Below are positions 1 through 9,631 of a DNA stretch of 64,000 nt, in pieces (position 1 is the stretch's first letter; each line of letters opens with the position of its first letter). Source of the DNA: Roseicyclus sp. (GTDB lineage: Bacteria > Pseudomonadota > Alphaproteobacteria > Rhodobacterales > Rhodobacteraceae); the NCBI GenBank assembly GCA_018401055.1, contig JAGYLB010000109.1, positions 1 to 64,000 of the forward strand. The letters run 5' to 3'. Under the pieces are notes generated by a model. The model saw nothing but the letters and a program-made list of their open reading frames with translations, made no database searches and had not been told where the DNA came from. The translations under genes were made by a program, and so were the position numbers.

Positions 1-344
1 GTCAGGAACCGCCGATTAGAGGTCAGGTCTGACGTTTTATGGCCGAAGGCTGAAGGGCGCCGATGTCGTGATGATGTTGGCTACAAAAGGAACAGATGGA
101 TAACGCCTTCATCCCGTCGGAACGCGAATATTTCCACCTGGGCTGGAACGCCAGAAACTGGCCATGCCAAGCCCGGCGCCGTGTGGTGCGCCTGGATGCC
201 GCCAGACCAGGGTGATCGTTTCTTTGTTTGCGATGACATCAACCACAGCAATATCAGGAACAGTCGATAAGGCGTTGCCGTGCAGGGTTGGCGTGGACTG
301 GCGAGACCCTGCGCGAACGCCACGAAATGCGCAACGCGACCGAC
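1..344 (+). pseudogene. Fragment of aspartate carbamoyltransferase (diverged copy, 3' part)
   Basis: With frameshifts tolerated, this reads as the C-terminal third of PyrB and parallels the intact copy at 15446-16396. The segment around the PSEREYF motif is clear near 113-133, followed by the DDIN segment near 231-243 and a terminal RERHE stretch near 312-326. The frame changes several times and the 5' part lies beyond the window edge. No functional enzyme could be made from this sequence as written. Whether it is a real degenerate copy or poor consensus of a related strain cannot be decided here. Confidence 0.75.
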
Positions 345-850
345 GGCTACCTTTGTCTTTTTGCCCTGTCGGCAGGGGCGAGTCGCCACGCACTGACCGT
401 GCGCGGGGCCTGGCGCCAGTCTGCCGCCGCTGACCGACATTTGATTGGGGACGGAGATCGGCACCGATGCGATCGAGCTCCTTTCCGGTCAGCGACCTGG
501 GCGACGCGTGCGGGCGACTACGTAGGTTGGCCTTTTGCGCCCGAATGATCTCTTCCTGCAAGGCGGAAACCGGCGTCCGCATCGACCTCGATACAGAACA
601 GGTTCTGTGGTGCCATCAACGCCCCTGCCGGATTGCTGTTGGCTGCAGCGAAGTGTCAGCCACGGCTTTGCGCCAAATCATCCCGGCTGCCCAAAGGCGG
701 ATGCCGCCATACCCGCCAGAAGTCCACTGAGTACCGACAGCGCCTGGCACCAGATCCTTGACCTGGGGCTGTGCCCTGTCTTGCCGTCGTCTGTCCTGCT
801 CTTGGTGCTGTGGTGGACGTCACCTTCAGCCGCCGGCCTGCTGGCCCCTG
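345..850 (+). pseudogene. Diverged copy of the small gene that follows pyrB (cf. 13970-14470)
   Basis: Directly after the pyrB remnant the sequence matches the start of the uncharacterised gene at 13970-14470 on the other arm. TDGYLCLFALS parallels [11 protein letters not shown], and DAIELFPVSDLGD, read across a frame change near 467-510, parallels DQIELFPVADLGD. No DUF4268 gene lies between it and pyrB, unlike the right arm. The later part is too noisy to follow. The boundaries are approximate. Confidence 0.5.
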
Positions 851-1355
851 ACACACCCTCCAGTAGGCGAAACCATGATTCGGTCCTTCGCGACGGCGGC
901 ATTCATGGCGCGAAAACGCCTGGCTGGCCGCCATCGCCATGGCGGAGCAGCATCTGGGCATCTGCAGGCCTTGGCGGCGAACGTGCAGGCGCCACGGGGC
1001 AGGCTGGCAGCAAACCATCATCGCATCTGCCACGTCATCGGTAAAACCAGATGCTGGTTAGCCGGCGCTGCCAAAGTCTTACTGCATTTATCTGTGAGAT
1101 CGCCAAGCTGAACACGATCTTTTCGGGTAGGTCAGCGACGGTTTCGGCTGCGACAAGCACCTGTTGAAATACCAGGCCGACACCGGTACGATGACAAGCA
1201 TCAATCCTCATGACCAAGGCCAGGGGCCGCCGCGGGGGGCAAGACCGGCGGGACAGGCACCTGCGATCCTTTGCGGCGAGACGCAGCACCTGATGCGTAG
1301 ACGGCGCCCGGCGCTTAGGGCTTATCGGCAGCAGACAGCACCTTGGAAGGATCGC
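850..1355 (+). pseudogene. Remnants of two PH-like membrane protein genes (diverged copies)
   Basis: The stretch near 908-940 matches the RENAWLAAIAM membrane segment of the protein at 13520-13973, and that near 1110-1180 matches its C-terminal GDKHLLKYQAD segment. The piece at about 1230-1355 matches only the beginning and the last part of the second protein (12905-13523), so roughly 450 bases of that gene are missing. Several frame changes are present. As written, neither gene is intact. Confidence 0.5.
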
Positions 1356-2699
1356 ATGACCAGCGCGCTCTTCGAAACGCCCTGTTGATCCATTTGAAGC
1401 GGGCACACAGACCCTTGGATGGCTTCCGGATCAGGGGCAGGCTGACCGCATCGCCGGGACCTGGGGCTGGCACGCGCGCGGGCGGCATCGGTTGCAACGG
1501 CGCCCGCCCGGCGCGCCCGGCATCGTCGACATCGGCGTCAAGGCGGGCAGAACCGGGTGAACGCCATCAAGGAAAGCTTCCGCACGGCGGGCCGCGCGCT
1601 GCGGCGGCGGGCGGCGATCACCACCATGGTCACGCGCCCCGATACCGCCACCCCCATCGACACGCCCGAGGTGCTGGAATTCGTCACCCGCCGGGCCCGC
1701 GACGATACAGCGTCAAAGTCGAGCCCGATGGCAGCGCTGACCCGCGCGCGGGCTGGCCGCGAAATGACCGAGATCAGGTTCACTGCACTCGATGCGGGGC
1801 CGTGGCCTTTACCAGTGGCGGGCGCGCGCCGGGGGGCGATGCGCGCGTCCTGTCGCCCGCTGCGCGACCTATGCGCGGTCCTTGGGGGCCCTTGGTCATC
1901 GGCCGCACCGCAAGGCCGGTCCCTGTCCCGGCGGGCGCGGCGGTGACCTCGGGCAAATTCGCCTCGCTGCCGGGGCCTTCCCGCCGTGCCGCCCATGGCC
2001 GAACGGATGGGCCTGGACCGCGACCGCCGCGCATCGTGGAAACCGACCGGCGTGCAGTTACCATGCCAGACCGGTCACCACGGCCTGCGCGCTTGCCCGC
2101 CCTGGCGCGGAGCGGGCCAGAGGCCATCGGGTTCTTGGCGTGACGGCGGGCGCCCGTCGGCTCCGCTCGCCTGACCGCTCAGCGCTTGCTGGGCGTGGGC
2201 GATTGCACCCGCGCTGCTTCAAGGTCACACCGCCGCTGCGCGACTTTTTGAACCAGCTCGAAAGCGGCGATGGTCGCGAGCGGTGCGCGACAGGCTGATC
2301 CGGCATCCTCTGTTCGATGCACCCCCAAGACGAGGTGGCAAGCGCGCTTCCGCCAGAGGCGGCGGCCAGCGCGGTTGGGCGCTCGAAGCGCTCGTTGCCG
2401 CCGCCTGCCGCCAGCTCCTGCACGAGGGCGCTGGCCCTGCCCGAGCTCGTTGCCGCTTTGGCGCTGGACCCGGCGCGGCGGCTGGGGCTGGACGGCCCGG
2501 GCTGGCTTGCCCCCGGCGCGCCTGCCGACCTGGTGCTGTTCGATCCCGGGCGATGCCCTATGTCCTCGACCGCTTCGCGCTGCGGTCGAAATCAAAGAAC
2601 ACGCCCTTTGACGGGCAGCGGATGCAGGGCCGGCGTCTTGCGCACCTGCGTCGATGGTCGCGGTGGTCCATGACCGCGCGCCGGGAGCAGGTCGCATGA
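1356..2699 (+). pseudogene. Dihydroorotase (diverged, frameshifted copy)
   Basis: Read through frame changes, this is a PyrC homologue parallel to 11623-12908. It begins with an MTSALF-like start at 1356, shows the [20 protein letters not shown] region near 1620-1680 and ends by overlapping the next start. Compared with the right-arm copy, many codons differ only in the third base (for example GAC/GAT and GAG/GAA in the same PDTATPID region). This is genuine divergence and not only read error. At least five frame changes break it. Confidence 0.75.
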
Positions 2700-3329
2700 T
2701 CCCGGTCACTCGAGACCGCGCCGACGCTTTGGCTGCGACGCGGGGCTGCGTGGCCTATCTCCTGGGGTCCGTGCCCTTTGGCATCGTGATGGCGCGTGCC
2801 TTTGGTCTTGGCGATCTGCGCAAGATCGGGTCAGGGCAATATCGGGGCCACTAATGTCTTGCGCACCGGCAACAAGCTGGCGGCGTTCCTGACGCTGGTG
2901 CTGGATGCGGGCAAGGGCGGCATCGCGGTTCTGGTCGCGCGCGCCGCCCTGGGCGAAGACGCGGCGCAAATCGCGGCTTCTTTTGCCTTCTGGGCCATTG
3001 CTACCCAGGTGTTCCTGCGGTTCCAGGGGCGGCAAGGGGGTGGCGACCTTTTGGGCTAACGCACGGCGGCGCTGGCCTGGGCCTGTGGGTCCTCGCGGTC
3101 TGCGCCACAATGCTGGGCGGCCGTGGCCGCGATCAACGGATATCTGGTCGCTGTCGGCGCACGGCGGCGGCGGCAGCTGTCGCCTCCTTGGGCCTGGGGC
3201 TTTTGGGTCTGCCCATCGGCCGCGTTGCGCTGATGGTCCTGCTGGCGGCCCTACAGTCAGGTTGCGCCACCGAGGCCAGCATCGCGTCTGGTCGCGGGCC
3301 AAAGGCCCCGGATCAGGCAAAAACCCTAG
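2696..3329 (+). pseudogene. Glycerol-3-phosphate acyltransferase PlsY (diverged, frameshifted copy)
   Basis: The start ATG at 2696 overlaps the pyrC-like stop. The [10 protein letters not shown] segment and [11 protein letters not shown] glycine-rich loop of PlsY are clear, followed after a frame change near 2835 by [18 protein letters not shown] and [10 protein letters not shown]. The right-arm copy encodes the same segments with different synonymous codons. In one frame the gene ends at TAG 3327-3329, which overlaps the stop of the convergent gshA-like gene at 3326-3328. At least three frame changes are present. Confidence 0.75.
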
Positions 3330-4707
3330 TAGCGGTAGGCGCCATAGATCCGGCTCAGATCGCCTGCCCATTCGCCATGATAGGCCTCGAGCAACTCGTC
3401 AGCGGGCACACTGGCCCGTCTCGACGCTCTCCTTGAGCGCGTTGAGAAAATGCGTCTCGTCGGGGATCAGGCCATCGGCGCCGGGGCGCGCGCGGGCCTT
3501 CAGCCCCGCCTCGGCGATCGGCAACCGCCTCGCGCGCCAGCTGGCCATGTCGACGCCGCCGACCTGCGCCTGCAACCCGTCGACCGAGGCCGCCACGCGC
3601 AACGCGTCGCGCGTTTCCGCATCCCAGCCCTTGACCAGATCCCAGGCCGCATCGAGCGCGGACTGGTCATACATCAGCCCGACCCAGAAGGCCGGCAGCG
3701 CGCAGAGCCTGCGCCAAGGGCCACCATCGGCGCCGCGCATCTCGATGTATTTCTTGACCCGCGCCTCGGGAAAGATCGGTCGTCAGGTGATCGGCCCAAT
3801 CGCGAAGCGTCGGCGTCTCGCCCGGCAGCGCGGGCAGTTCGCCTTGCAGGAAATCGCGGAACGACTGGCCCAGCGCGTCGATGTATTTGCCGTCGCGGTA
3901 GACGAAATACATCGGCACATCGAGCACGTAGTCGACCCAGCGCTCGAACCCGAAACCGTCCTCGAACACGAAGGGCAGCATGCCGGTGCGTGCCGGGTCA
4001 GATCGCGCCAGACGCGGCGCGCGCCAGCGACTTGTGGCCGTTGGGCTTGCCGTCGAGGAAACGGCGAATTGGCGAACAGCGCGGTGGCGACGGGCTGCAG
4101 CGCGATGGCGACGCGCAGCTTCTGCACCATGTCGGCCTCGGACCCGAAATCGAGGTTCACCTGCACCGTGCAGGTGCGCCGCATCATCGAGGTGCCCATG
4201 GTGCCAACCTGGTCTGCATGTAGCCGGTCCATCAGCTTGATAGCGCCCCTTGGGCATCAGCGGCATGTCCTCGTGCCGCCAGATCGGGGCCGCGCCCAGC
4301 CCGATGAATTCCACGCCGATGCTCGTCGGCGACCTCGCGCACCTCGCGCAGGTGTTCGTTCACCTCGTCGCAGGTCTGGTGGATCGTCTCCAAGCGGCGC
4401 GCCCGACAATTCCAGCGCACCGCCGGGCTCAAGGCTGACATTCGCGCCGTCCTTGGTCCAGGCCGATGATGGTGCCGCCCTCTAGCGACGAGCTCCCAGC
4501 CGAAGCGGTCGCGCAACCCTTCCAGAACCGCCTTGATCGAGCGCGCGCCCTCATAGGGCAGCGGTTCAGCGTGTCGCGGCAATAGCCGAATTTCTCGTGC
4601 TCGGTGCCGATGCGCCAATCTTCCTTGGGCTTGCAACCCGAGGCGAGATATTCGGCCAGCTGATCGTGATGCTCGATCGGGCCGCCGCCGGATTGGGGAA
4701 TGGACAT
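3326..4707 (-). pseudogene. Glutamate-cysteine ligase (diverged, frameshifted copy)
   Basis: This mirrors gshA at 8220-9592. The start at 4707 gives [20 protein letters not shown], as in the right arm. Towards the 3' end the copies differ by substitutions, including silent ones: YINALGQSF against YIDALGQSF, and a final YDAYKY against YGAYRY ending in a different stop codon. Several frame changes are present. It ends tail to tail with the plsY-like gene and the two stop codons overlap. Confidence 0.8.
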
Positions 4708-4770
4708 GGACGGGGCTTTCTCGCTCGGGGTGTGTCGAGGCCGAGACGTGGCCCGAGGGCTCTATCGGTG

Positions 4771-5280
4771 TCAAGGCCAGAGGCGACGCGCGCCGCCACA
4801 GCACCTGTTCACCAACGCGCGATCCCTGCCGCGCCGCCAGCAGTCGCTGGGCACCCAGACCGGGCAGGGTCGTGAAGGCATCGAACAACGCGTCGGCCCC
4901 CGTGGCATCGACCGGCACGACCAGCATCTGCCCCGGCTCGGTCAAAATCCGCGCGGCATTGCCGTCGGGATCGCGGCGCAGCGCTAGAACGCCAGATCAC
5001 CGACAGAGACCGCGCCACCGGTCAAGGGCCCCATGCAGAGGGATGCGCCCCTCGACCACCTGCACCACGCCCGGCCCCTGCCCGTCCGACACGAAGCGCG
5101 CGCGGCGCACGGCCGGGATCAGCGCCAACACCGGCCCCCACCACCAGCACATAGCCAAAGCCCTGCACGGGTCCGGGGCTGGCCGCGATCCACAGGCCCA
5201 GCGCGATGACGGCAGGCCGCAATCACCTCGCGCCAGCGAACCAGCAGCGCCGCCACCTCGGGGCGCAGGAACCCGTTCAT
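4771..5280 (-). pseudogene. Uncharacterised membrane protein (mirror copy)
   Basis: This is the inverted counterpart of 7637-8153. It shows the same start overlapping the rsmE stop (ATGA at 5277-5280), the same VIALGLWIAASPGP hydrophobic segment and the same VEGRI segment. Differences from the right arm here are almost all one-base indels, so this part of the palindrome is practically identical sequence. Confidence 0.7.
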
Positions 5281-6020
5281 GCCCAGTCCCCAGGTTCGCC
5301 TGGAACAGGGTCAGCGCCGCGACCGCTGCCGTGTCGGCGCGCAGAATGCGCGGGCCGAGCGAAATCGGCACCACGAAGGGCAACCCGTGCAACCGCGATC
5401 GCTCGCCCTCAGAGAACCCACCCTCGGGCCCGATCAGGATGGCCCAGCCCGCGCCCTGCCCCTCCCCGGACCGCGACAAGCTCTTGCGGGGAGGCGGAGC
5501 GCCCGCCCGCCCCTCGTCGCACAAGATCAACCGCCGCCCCTCGGGCCAGTCTGACAGCACTGCGTCCAACCGCTGCCCAGATCGCAGACCTCGGGCACGA
5601 AGGTCCCGCCGCATTGTTCGGCGGCCTCCACAACATGGGCCTGCAGGCGGTCCTGCCTGATGCGTTCGGCATTGGTGAACTCGGTCTGCACCGGCAAAAT
5701 CCGTGCAGCCCCCATCTCGGTGGCCTTCTCCACGATGAAATCCGTGCGCGCCTTCTTGATCGGCGCAAACAGCAACCACAGGTCGGGGGCAGCATCAGGG
5801 GGCTGTCTGGTCCTCGCACACAAGGCTTCCGCCGCGTTTGCCCGCCTCCACCACGCGCCCGCGCCATTCCCCGTCGCATCCGTTGAAAGCGCTACCTCGG
5901 CGCCTGCGCCCAGCCGCATGACGTTGAACAGGTAATTCGCCTGTTCCCGCGACAGGTCGACCGTCTGCCCCTGCCCCAGGGCTGGTCTACAAAGAGGCGT
6001 ATCTTGGGACGGTCCAACAT
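5277..6020 (-). pseudogene. 16S rRNA (uracil-1498-N3)-methyltransferase RsmE (mirror copy)
   Basis: This is the inverted counterpart of rsmE at 6896-7640, with the LFAPIKKARTDFIVEKATEM and LIGPEGGFSEGE segments in shifted frames. Compared with the right arm it differs mostly by homopolymer indels, for example GAAAAGC against GAAAGC near the 5' end. This supports a read-level artefact for the axis-proximal part. It should not be counted as a second gene. Confidence 0.8.
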
Positions 6021-6032
6021 GAGGCGCAAACT

Positions 6033-6456
6033 ATGAGCGAGGCCCGCAAAATGCCAGAGGGTCAGGTGGCCGATGCCGTACAGGGCAACTGGGTCGACCG
6101 GTTGGCCCCGCGCCCACCCGCCCTGACCTGCGGCTGAGCCGCGCCGACCGTCCGATCGGCACATGGCTTTTGCTGCTGCCCTGCTGGTGGGCGATCTTTC
6201 TTGCGGCAGCTAGCGCCGGAGACGGCCTCGATGCCTACGACCTCTGGCTGTTTGCAGGATCAAGTCTCGGTGCCTTCCTGATGCGCGGCGCGGGCTGCAC
6301 CTGGAACGACATCACCGACCGCGATATCGACGGCTCGGTCGCGCGCACCGCTCGCGGCCTATCCCGTCGGGACAGGTCAGCGTGAAACAGGCGCTTGTCT
6401 GGCTGGTGGCGCAGGCGCTGCTGGCCTTCCTCATCTTGCTCAGCCAATACGTGAGC
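6033..6456 (+). pseudogene. 4-hydroxybenzoate polyprenyltransferase UbiA, 5' part (mirror copy)
   Basis: The start at 6033 ([10 protein letters not shown]) leads into [10 protein letters not shown] and the prenyl-diphosphate-binding motif NDITDRDID. The frame is lost and regained around 6120-6180 and near 6350. Coding is cut at the palindrome axis after LLAFLILLSQ, roughly residue 140 of a protein that is normally near 300 residues. Together with 6457-6883 it represents one real gene start read twice. Confidence 0.75.
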
Positions 6457-6883
6457 GCTCACGTATTGGCTGAGCAAGATGAGGAAGGCCAGCAGCGCCT
6501 GCGCCACCAGCCAGACAAGCGCCTGTTTCACGCTGACCTGTCCCGACGGGATAGGCCGCGAGCGGGTGCGCGCGACCGAGCCGTCGATATCGCGGTCGGT
6601 GATGTCGTTCCAGGTGCAGCCCGCGCCGCGCATCAGGAAGGCACCGAGACTTGATCCTGCAAACAGCGCAGAGGTCGTAGGCATCGAGGCCGTCTCCGGC
6701 GCTTAGCTGCCGCAAGAAAGATCGCCCACCAGCAGGGCAGCAGCAAAGCCATGTGCCGATCGGACGGTCGGCGCGGCTCAGCCGCAGGTAGGGCGCGGGT
6801 GGGCGCGGGGCCAACCGGTCGACCCAGTTGCCCTGTACGGCATCGGCCACCTGACCCTCTGGCATTTTGCGGGCCTCGCTCAT
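6457..6883 (-). CDS. ubiA: 4-hydroxybenzoate polyprenyltransferase, truncated at palindrome axis
   Basis: UbiA is the membrane enzyme that attaches the polyprenyl chain to 4-hydroxybenzoate in ubiquinone synthesis. The start at 6883 lies 12 bases from the divergent rsmE start. The N-terminal [10 protein letters not shown] and the Mg-prenyl-diphosphate motif NDITDRDID with the following RTRSRPI are visible across frame changes. Only about 140 residues are present because the reading frame runs into the palindrome axis at 6456/6457. The rest of the gene is missing from this assembly, which is an argument that the contig does not reflect the chromosome here. Confidence 0.75.
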
Positions 6884-6895
6884 AGTTTGCGCCTC

Positions 6896-7640
6896 ATGTT
6901 GGACCGTCCCAAGATACGCCTCTTTGTAGACCAGCCCCTGGGGCAGGGGCAAACGGTCGACCTGTCGCGGGAACAGGCGAATTACCTGTTCAACGTCATG
7001 CGGCTGGGCGCAGGCGCCGAGGTAGCGCTTTTCAACGGATGCGACGGGGAATGGCGCGGGCGCGTGGTGGAGGCGGGCAAACGCGGCGGAAGCCTTGTGT
7101 GCGAGGACCAGACAGCCCCCTGATGCTGCCCCCGACCTGTGGTTGCTGTTTGCGCCGATCAAGAAGGCGCGCACGGATTTCATCGTGGAGAAGGCCACCG
7201 AGATGGGGGCTGCACGGATTTTGCCGGTGCAGACCGAGTTCACCAATGCCGAACGCATCAGGCAGGACCGCCTGCAGGCCCATGTTGTGGAGGCCGCCGA
7301 ACAATGCGGCGGGACCTTCGTGCCCGAGGTCTGCGATCTGCAGCGGTTGGACGCAGTGCTGTCAGACTGGCCCGAGGGGCGGCGGTTGATCTTGTGCGAC
7401 GAGGGGCGGGCGGGGCGCTCCGCGTCCCTGCAAGAGCTTGTCGCGGTCGGGGAGGGGCAGGGCGCGGGCTGGGCCATCCTGATCGGGCCCGAGGGTGGGT
7501 TCTCTGAGGGCGAGCGATCGCGGTTGCACGGGTTGCCCTTCGTAGTGCCGATTTCGCTCGGCCCGCGCATTCTGCGCGCCGACACGGCAGCGGTCGCGGC
7601 GCTGACCCTGTTCCAGGCGAACCTGGGGGACTGGGCATGA
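6896..7640 (+). CDS. rsmE: 16S rRNA (uracil(1498)-N(3))-methyltransferase RsmE
   Basis: RsmE methylates U1498 of 16S rRNA using S-adenosylmethionine and is a SPOUT-fold, cytoplasmic enzyme. The start MLDRPKIRLF gives the usual N-terminal PUA-like domain with REQANYLFNVMRL. The SPOUT part contains LFAPIKKARTDFIVEKATEM and the cofactor-knot sequence LIGPEGGFS, followed by SLGPRILRADTAAVAAL, as expected for the family. A one-base frameshift near 7115 (QTAP, then stop) splits the sequence; corrected length is about 247 residues, normal for RsmE. It overlaps the next gene by ATGA. Confidence 0.85.
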
Positions 7641-8153
7641 ACGGGTTCCTGCGCCCCGAGGTGGCGGCGCTGCTGGTGTCGCTGGCGCGAGGTGATTGCG
7701 GCCTGCGCCGTCATCGCGCTGGGCCTGTGGATCGCGGCCAGCCCCGGACCTGTCGTGCAGGGCTTTGGCTATGTGCTGGTGGTGGGGGCGGTGTTGGCGC
7801 TGATCCCGGCCGTGCGCCGCGCGCGCTTCGTGTCGGACGGGCAGGGGCCGGGCGTGGTGCAGGTGGTCGAGGGGCGCATCCTCTACATGGGGCCCTTGAC
7901 CGGTGGCGCGGTCTCTGTCGGTGATCTGGCGTCTCTAGCGCTGCGCCGCGATCCCGACGGCAATGCCGCGTGGATTTTGACCGAGCCGGGGCAGATGCTG
8001 GTCGTGCCGGTCGATGCCACGGGGGCCGACGCGTTGTTCGATGCCTTCACGACCCTGCCCGGTCTGGGTGCCCAGCGACTGCTGGCGGCGCGGCAGGGGA
8101 TCAGCGCGTTGGTGAACAGGTGCTGTGGCGGCGCGCGTCGCCTCTGGCCTTGA
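7637..8153 (+). CDS. Uncharacterised membrane protein between rsmE and gshA
   Basis: The start overlaps the rsmE stop (ATGA). After a frameshift near 7685, the protein has two hydrophobic segments, VIAACAVIALGLWIAAS and GFGYVLVVGAVLALIPAV, then a basic RRAR stretch and a soluble C-terminal domain with VVEGRILYMGPLTGGAVSV and LVVPVDATGADALF. It is about 170 residues. No known catalytic motif is visible and I do not recognise the family. The end is uncertain because another frame change near 8100 would move the stop. Tight coupling to rsmE suggests co-expression, but no function can be assigned. Confidence 0.6.
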
Positions 8154-8219
8154 CACCCGATACGAGCCCCTCGGGCCACGTCTCGGCCTCGACACACCCC
8201 GAGCGAGAAAGCCCCGTCC

Positions 8220-9592
8220 ATGTCCATTCCCCAATCCGGCGGCGGCCCGATCGAGCATCACGATCAGCTGGCCGAATATCTCGCCTCGGGTTGCAAGCCC
8301 AAGGAAGATTGGCGGATCGGCACCGAGCACGAGAAATTCGGCTATTGCCGCGACACGCTGAACCCGCTGCCCTATGAGGGCGCGCGCTCGATCAAGGCGG
8401 TGCTGGAGGGGTTGCAGCAGCGCTTCGCCTGGGAGCCTGTGCTGGAGGGCGGCACCATCATCGGCCTGACCAAGGACGGCGCGAATGTCAGCCTTGAGCC
8501 CGGCGGGCAGCTGGAATTGTCGGGCGCGCCCTTGGAGACGATCCACCAGACCTGCGACGAGGTGAACGAACACCTGCGCGAGGTGCGCGAGGTCGCAGAC
8601 CGCATCGGGGTGGAATTCATCGGTCTGGGCGCGGCGCCGATCTGGCGGCACGAGGACATGCCGCTGATGCCCAAGGGGCGCTACAAGCTGATGGACGGCT
8701 ACATGCAGACCGTTGGCACCATGGGCACCACGATGATGCGGCGCACCTGCACGGTGCAGGTGAACCTCGATTTCGGGTCCGAGGCCGACATGGTGCAGAA
8801 GATGCGCGTGGCGCTGGCGCTGCAGCCCGTCGCCACCGCGCTTTTCGCCAATTCGCCATTCCTCGACGGCAAGCCCAACGGCCACAAGTCGTGGCGGAGC
8901 GCGCGTCTGGCGCGATCTGGACCCGGCGCGCACCGGCATGCTGCCCTTCGTCTTCGAGGAGGGGTTCGGGTTCGAGGCCTGGGTCGACTACGTTCTCGAT
9001 GTGCCGATGTATTTCGTCTACCGCGACGGCAAATACATCAACGCGCTGGGCCAGTCCTTCCGCGATTTCCTCAAGGGGCAACTGCCCGCGCTACCGGGCG
9101 AGGTGCCGACGCTCAGCGACTGGGCCGATCACATGACGACCGTCTTCCCCGAGGCGCGGGTGAAGAAATACATCGAGATGCGCGGCGCCGATGGTGGCCC
9201 TTGGCGCAGGCTCTGCGCGCTACCGGCCTTCTGGGTTGGGCTGATGTATGACCAGTCCGCGCTCGATGCGGCCTGGGATCTGGTCAAGGGCTGGGATGCG
9301 CGAAACGCGCGACGCGTTGCGCGTGGCGGCCTCGGTCGACGGGTTGCAGGCGCAGGTCGGCGGCGTCGACATGCATGCGCTGGCGCGCGAGGCGGTTGCC
9401 GTCGCCGAGGCAGGGCTGAAGGCCCGCGCGCGCCCCGGCGCCGATGGCCTGATCCCCGACGAGACGCATTTTCTCAACGCGCTCAAGGAGAGCGTCGAGA
9501 CGGGCCGTGTGCCCGCTGACGAGTTGCTCGAGGCCTATCATGGCGAATGGGCAGGCGATCTGAGCCGGATCTATGACGCCTACAAGTATTGA
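8220..9592 (+). CDS. gshA: Glutamate-cysteine ligase, plant/alphaproteobacterial type
   Basis: It joins glutamate and cysteine with ATP, the first step of glutathione synthesis. Family-typical segments are GTEHEKFGY near residue 34, [13 protein letters not shown] near 96, a ProMet-rich [22 protein letters not shown] near 177 and [12 protein letters not shown]. Two frameshifts, near 8905 and 9297, interrupt the sequence; the corrected protein of about 457 residues has the usual length. The start ATG at 8220 follows the preceding reading frame closely. On this arm it is followed by two convergent DUF805 genes, whereas in the left-arm copy it abuts plsY directly. Confidence 0.85.
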
Positions 9593-9631
9593 GCTTTCAG
9601 CCCCGGCGGGCTTTGGGCACAGCCTTTGCCA

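Larger units (their letters stand above)
1..6456. repeat. Left arm of a large imperfect inverted repeat
   Basis: This whole stretch is an inverted counterpart of 6457-16396. The palindrome axis lies between 6456 and 6457, where GTGAGC meets GCTCAC with no spacer. Reading outwards, both arms give ubiA, rsmE, a membrane protein, gshA, plsY, pyrC, PH-like proteins, one more small gene and pyrB. Near the axis the arms differ mainly by homopolymer indels. From gshA outwards they also differ by substitutions, many synonymous, and by large gaps. A fold-back read or assembly artefact carrying sequence of a related strain explains this best. A genuine inverted duplication is less likely but not excluded. 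Confidence 0.9.

Noticed and set aside
109..1044. Several long open frames on both strands near the window start
   Set aside because: They have no coherent protein features and are explained as shadows of frameshifted pyrB-cluster remnants in GC-rich sequence.
2905..4485. A 526-codon plus-strand open frame
   Set aside because: It crosses the plsY-like end and runs antisense through the gshA-like copy; composition is arginine/proline-rich as expected for a shadow frame.
1..6456. Second functional copies of gshA, rsmE, pyrC and plsY
   Set aside because: All are broken by multiple frame changes and belong to the inverted arm; they should not be counted as paralogues without read-level proof.
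6440..7714. A 424-codon minus-strand frame across ubiA and rsmE
   Set aside because: Only its middle part is real (start of ubiA); the rest is antisense to rsmE.
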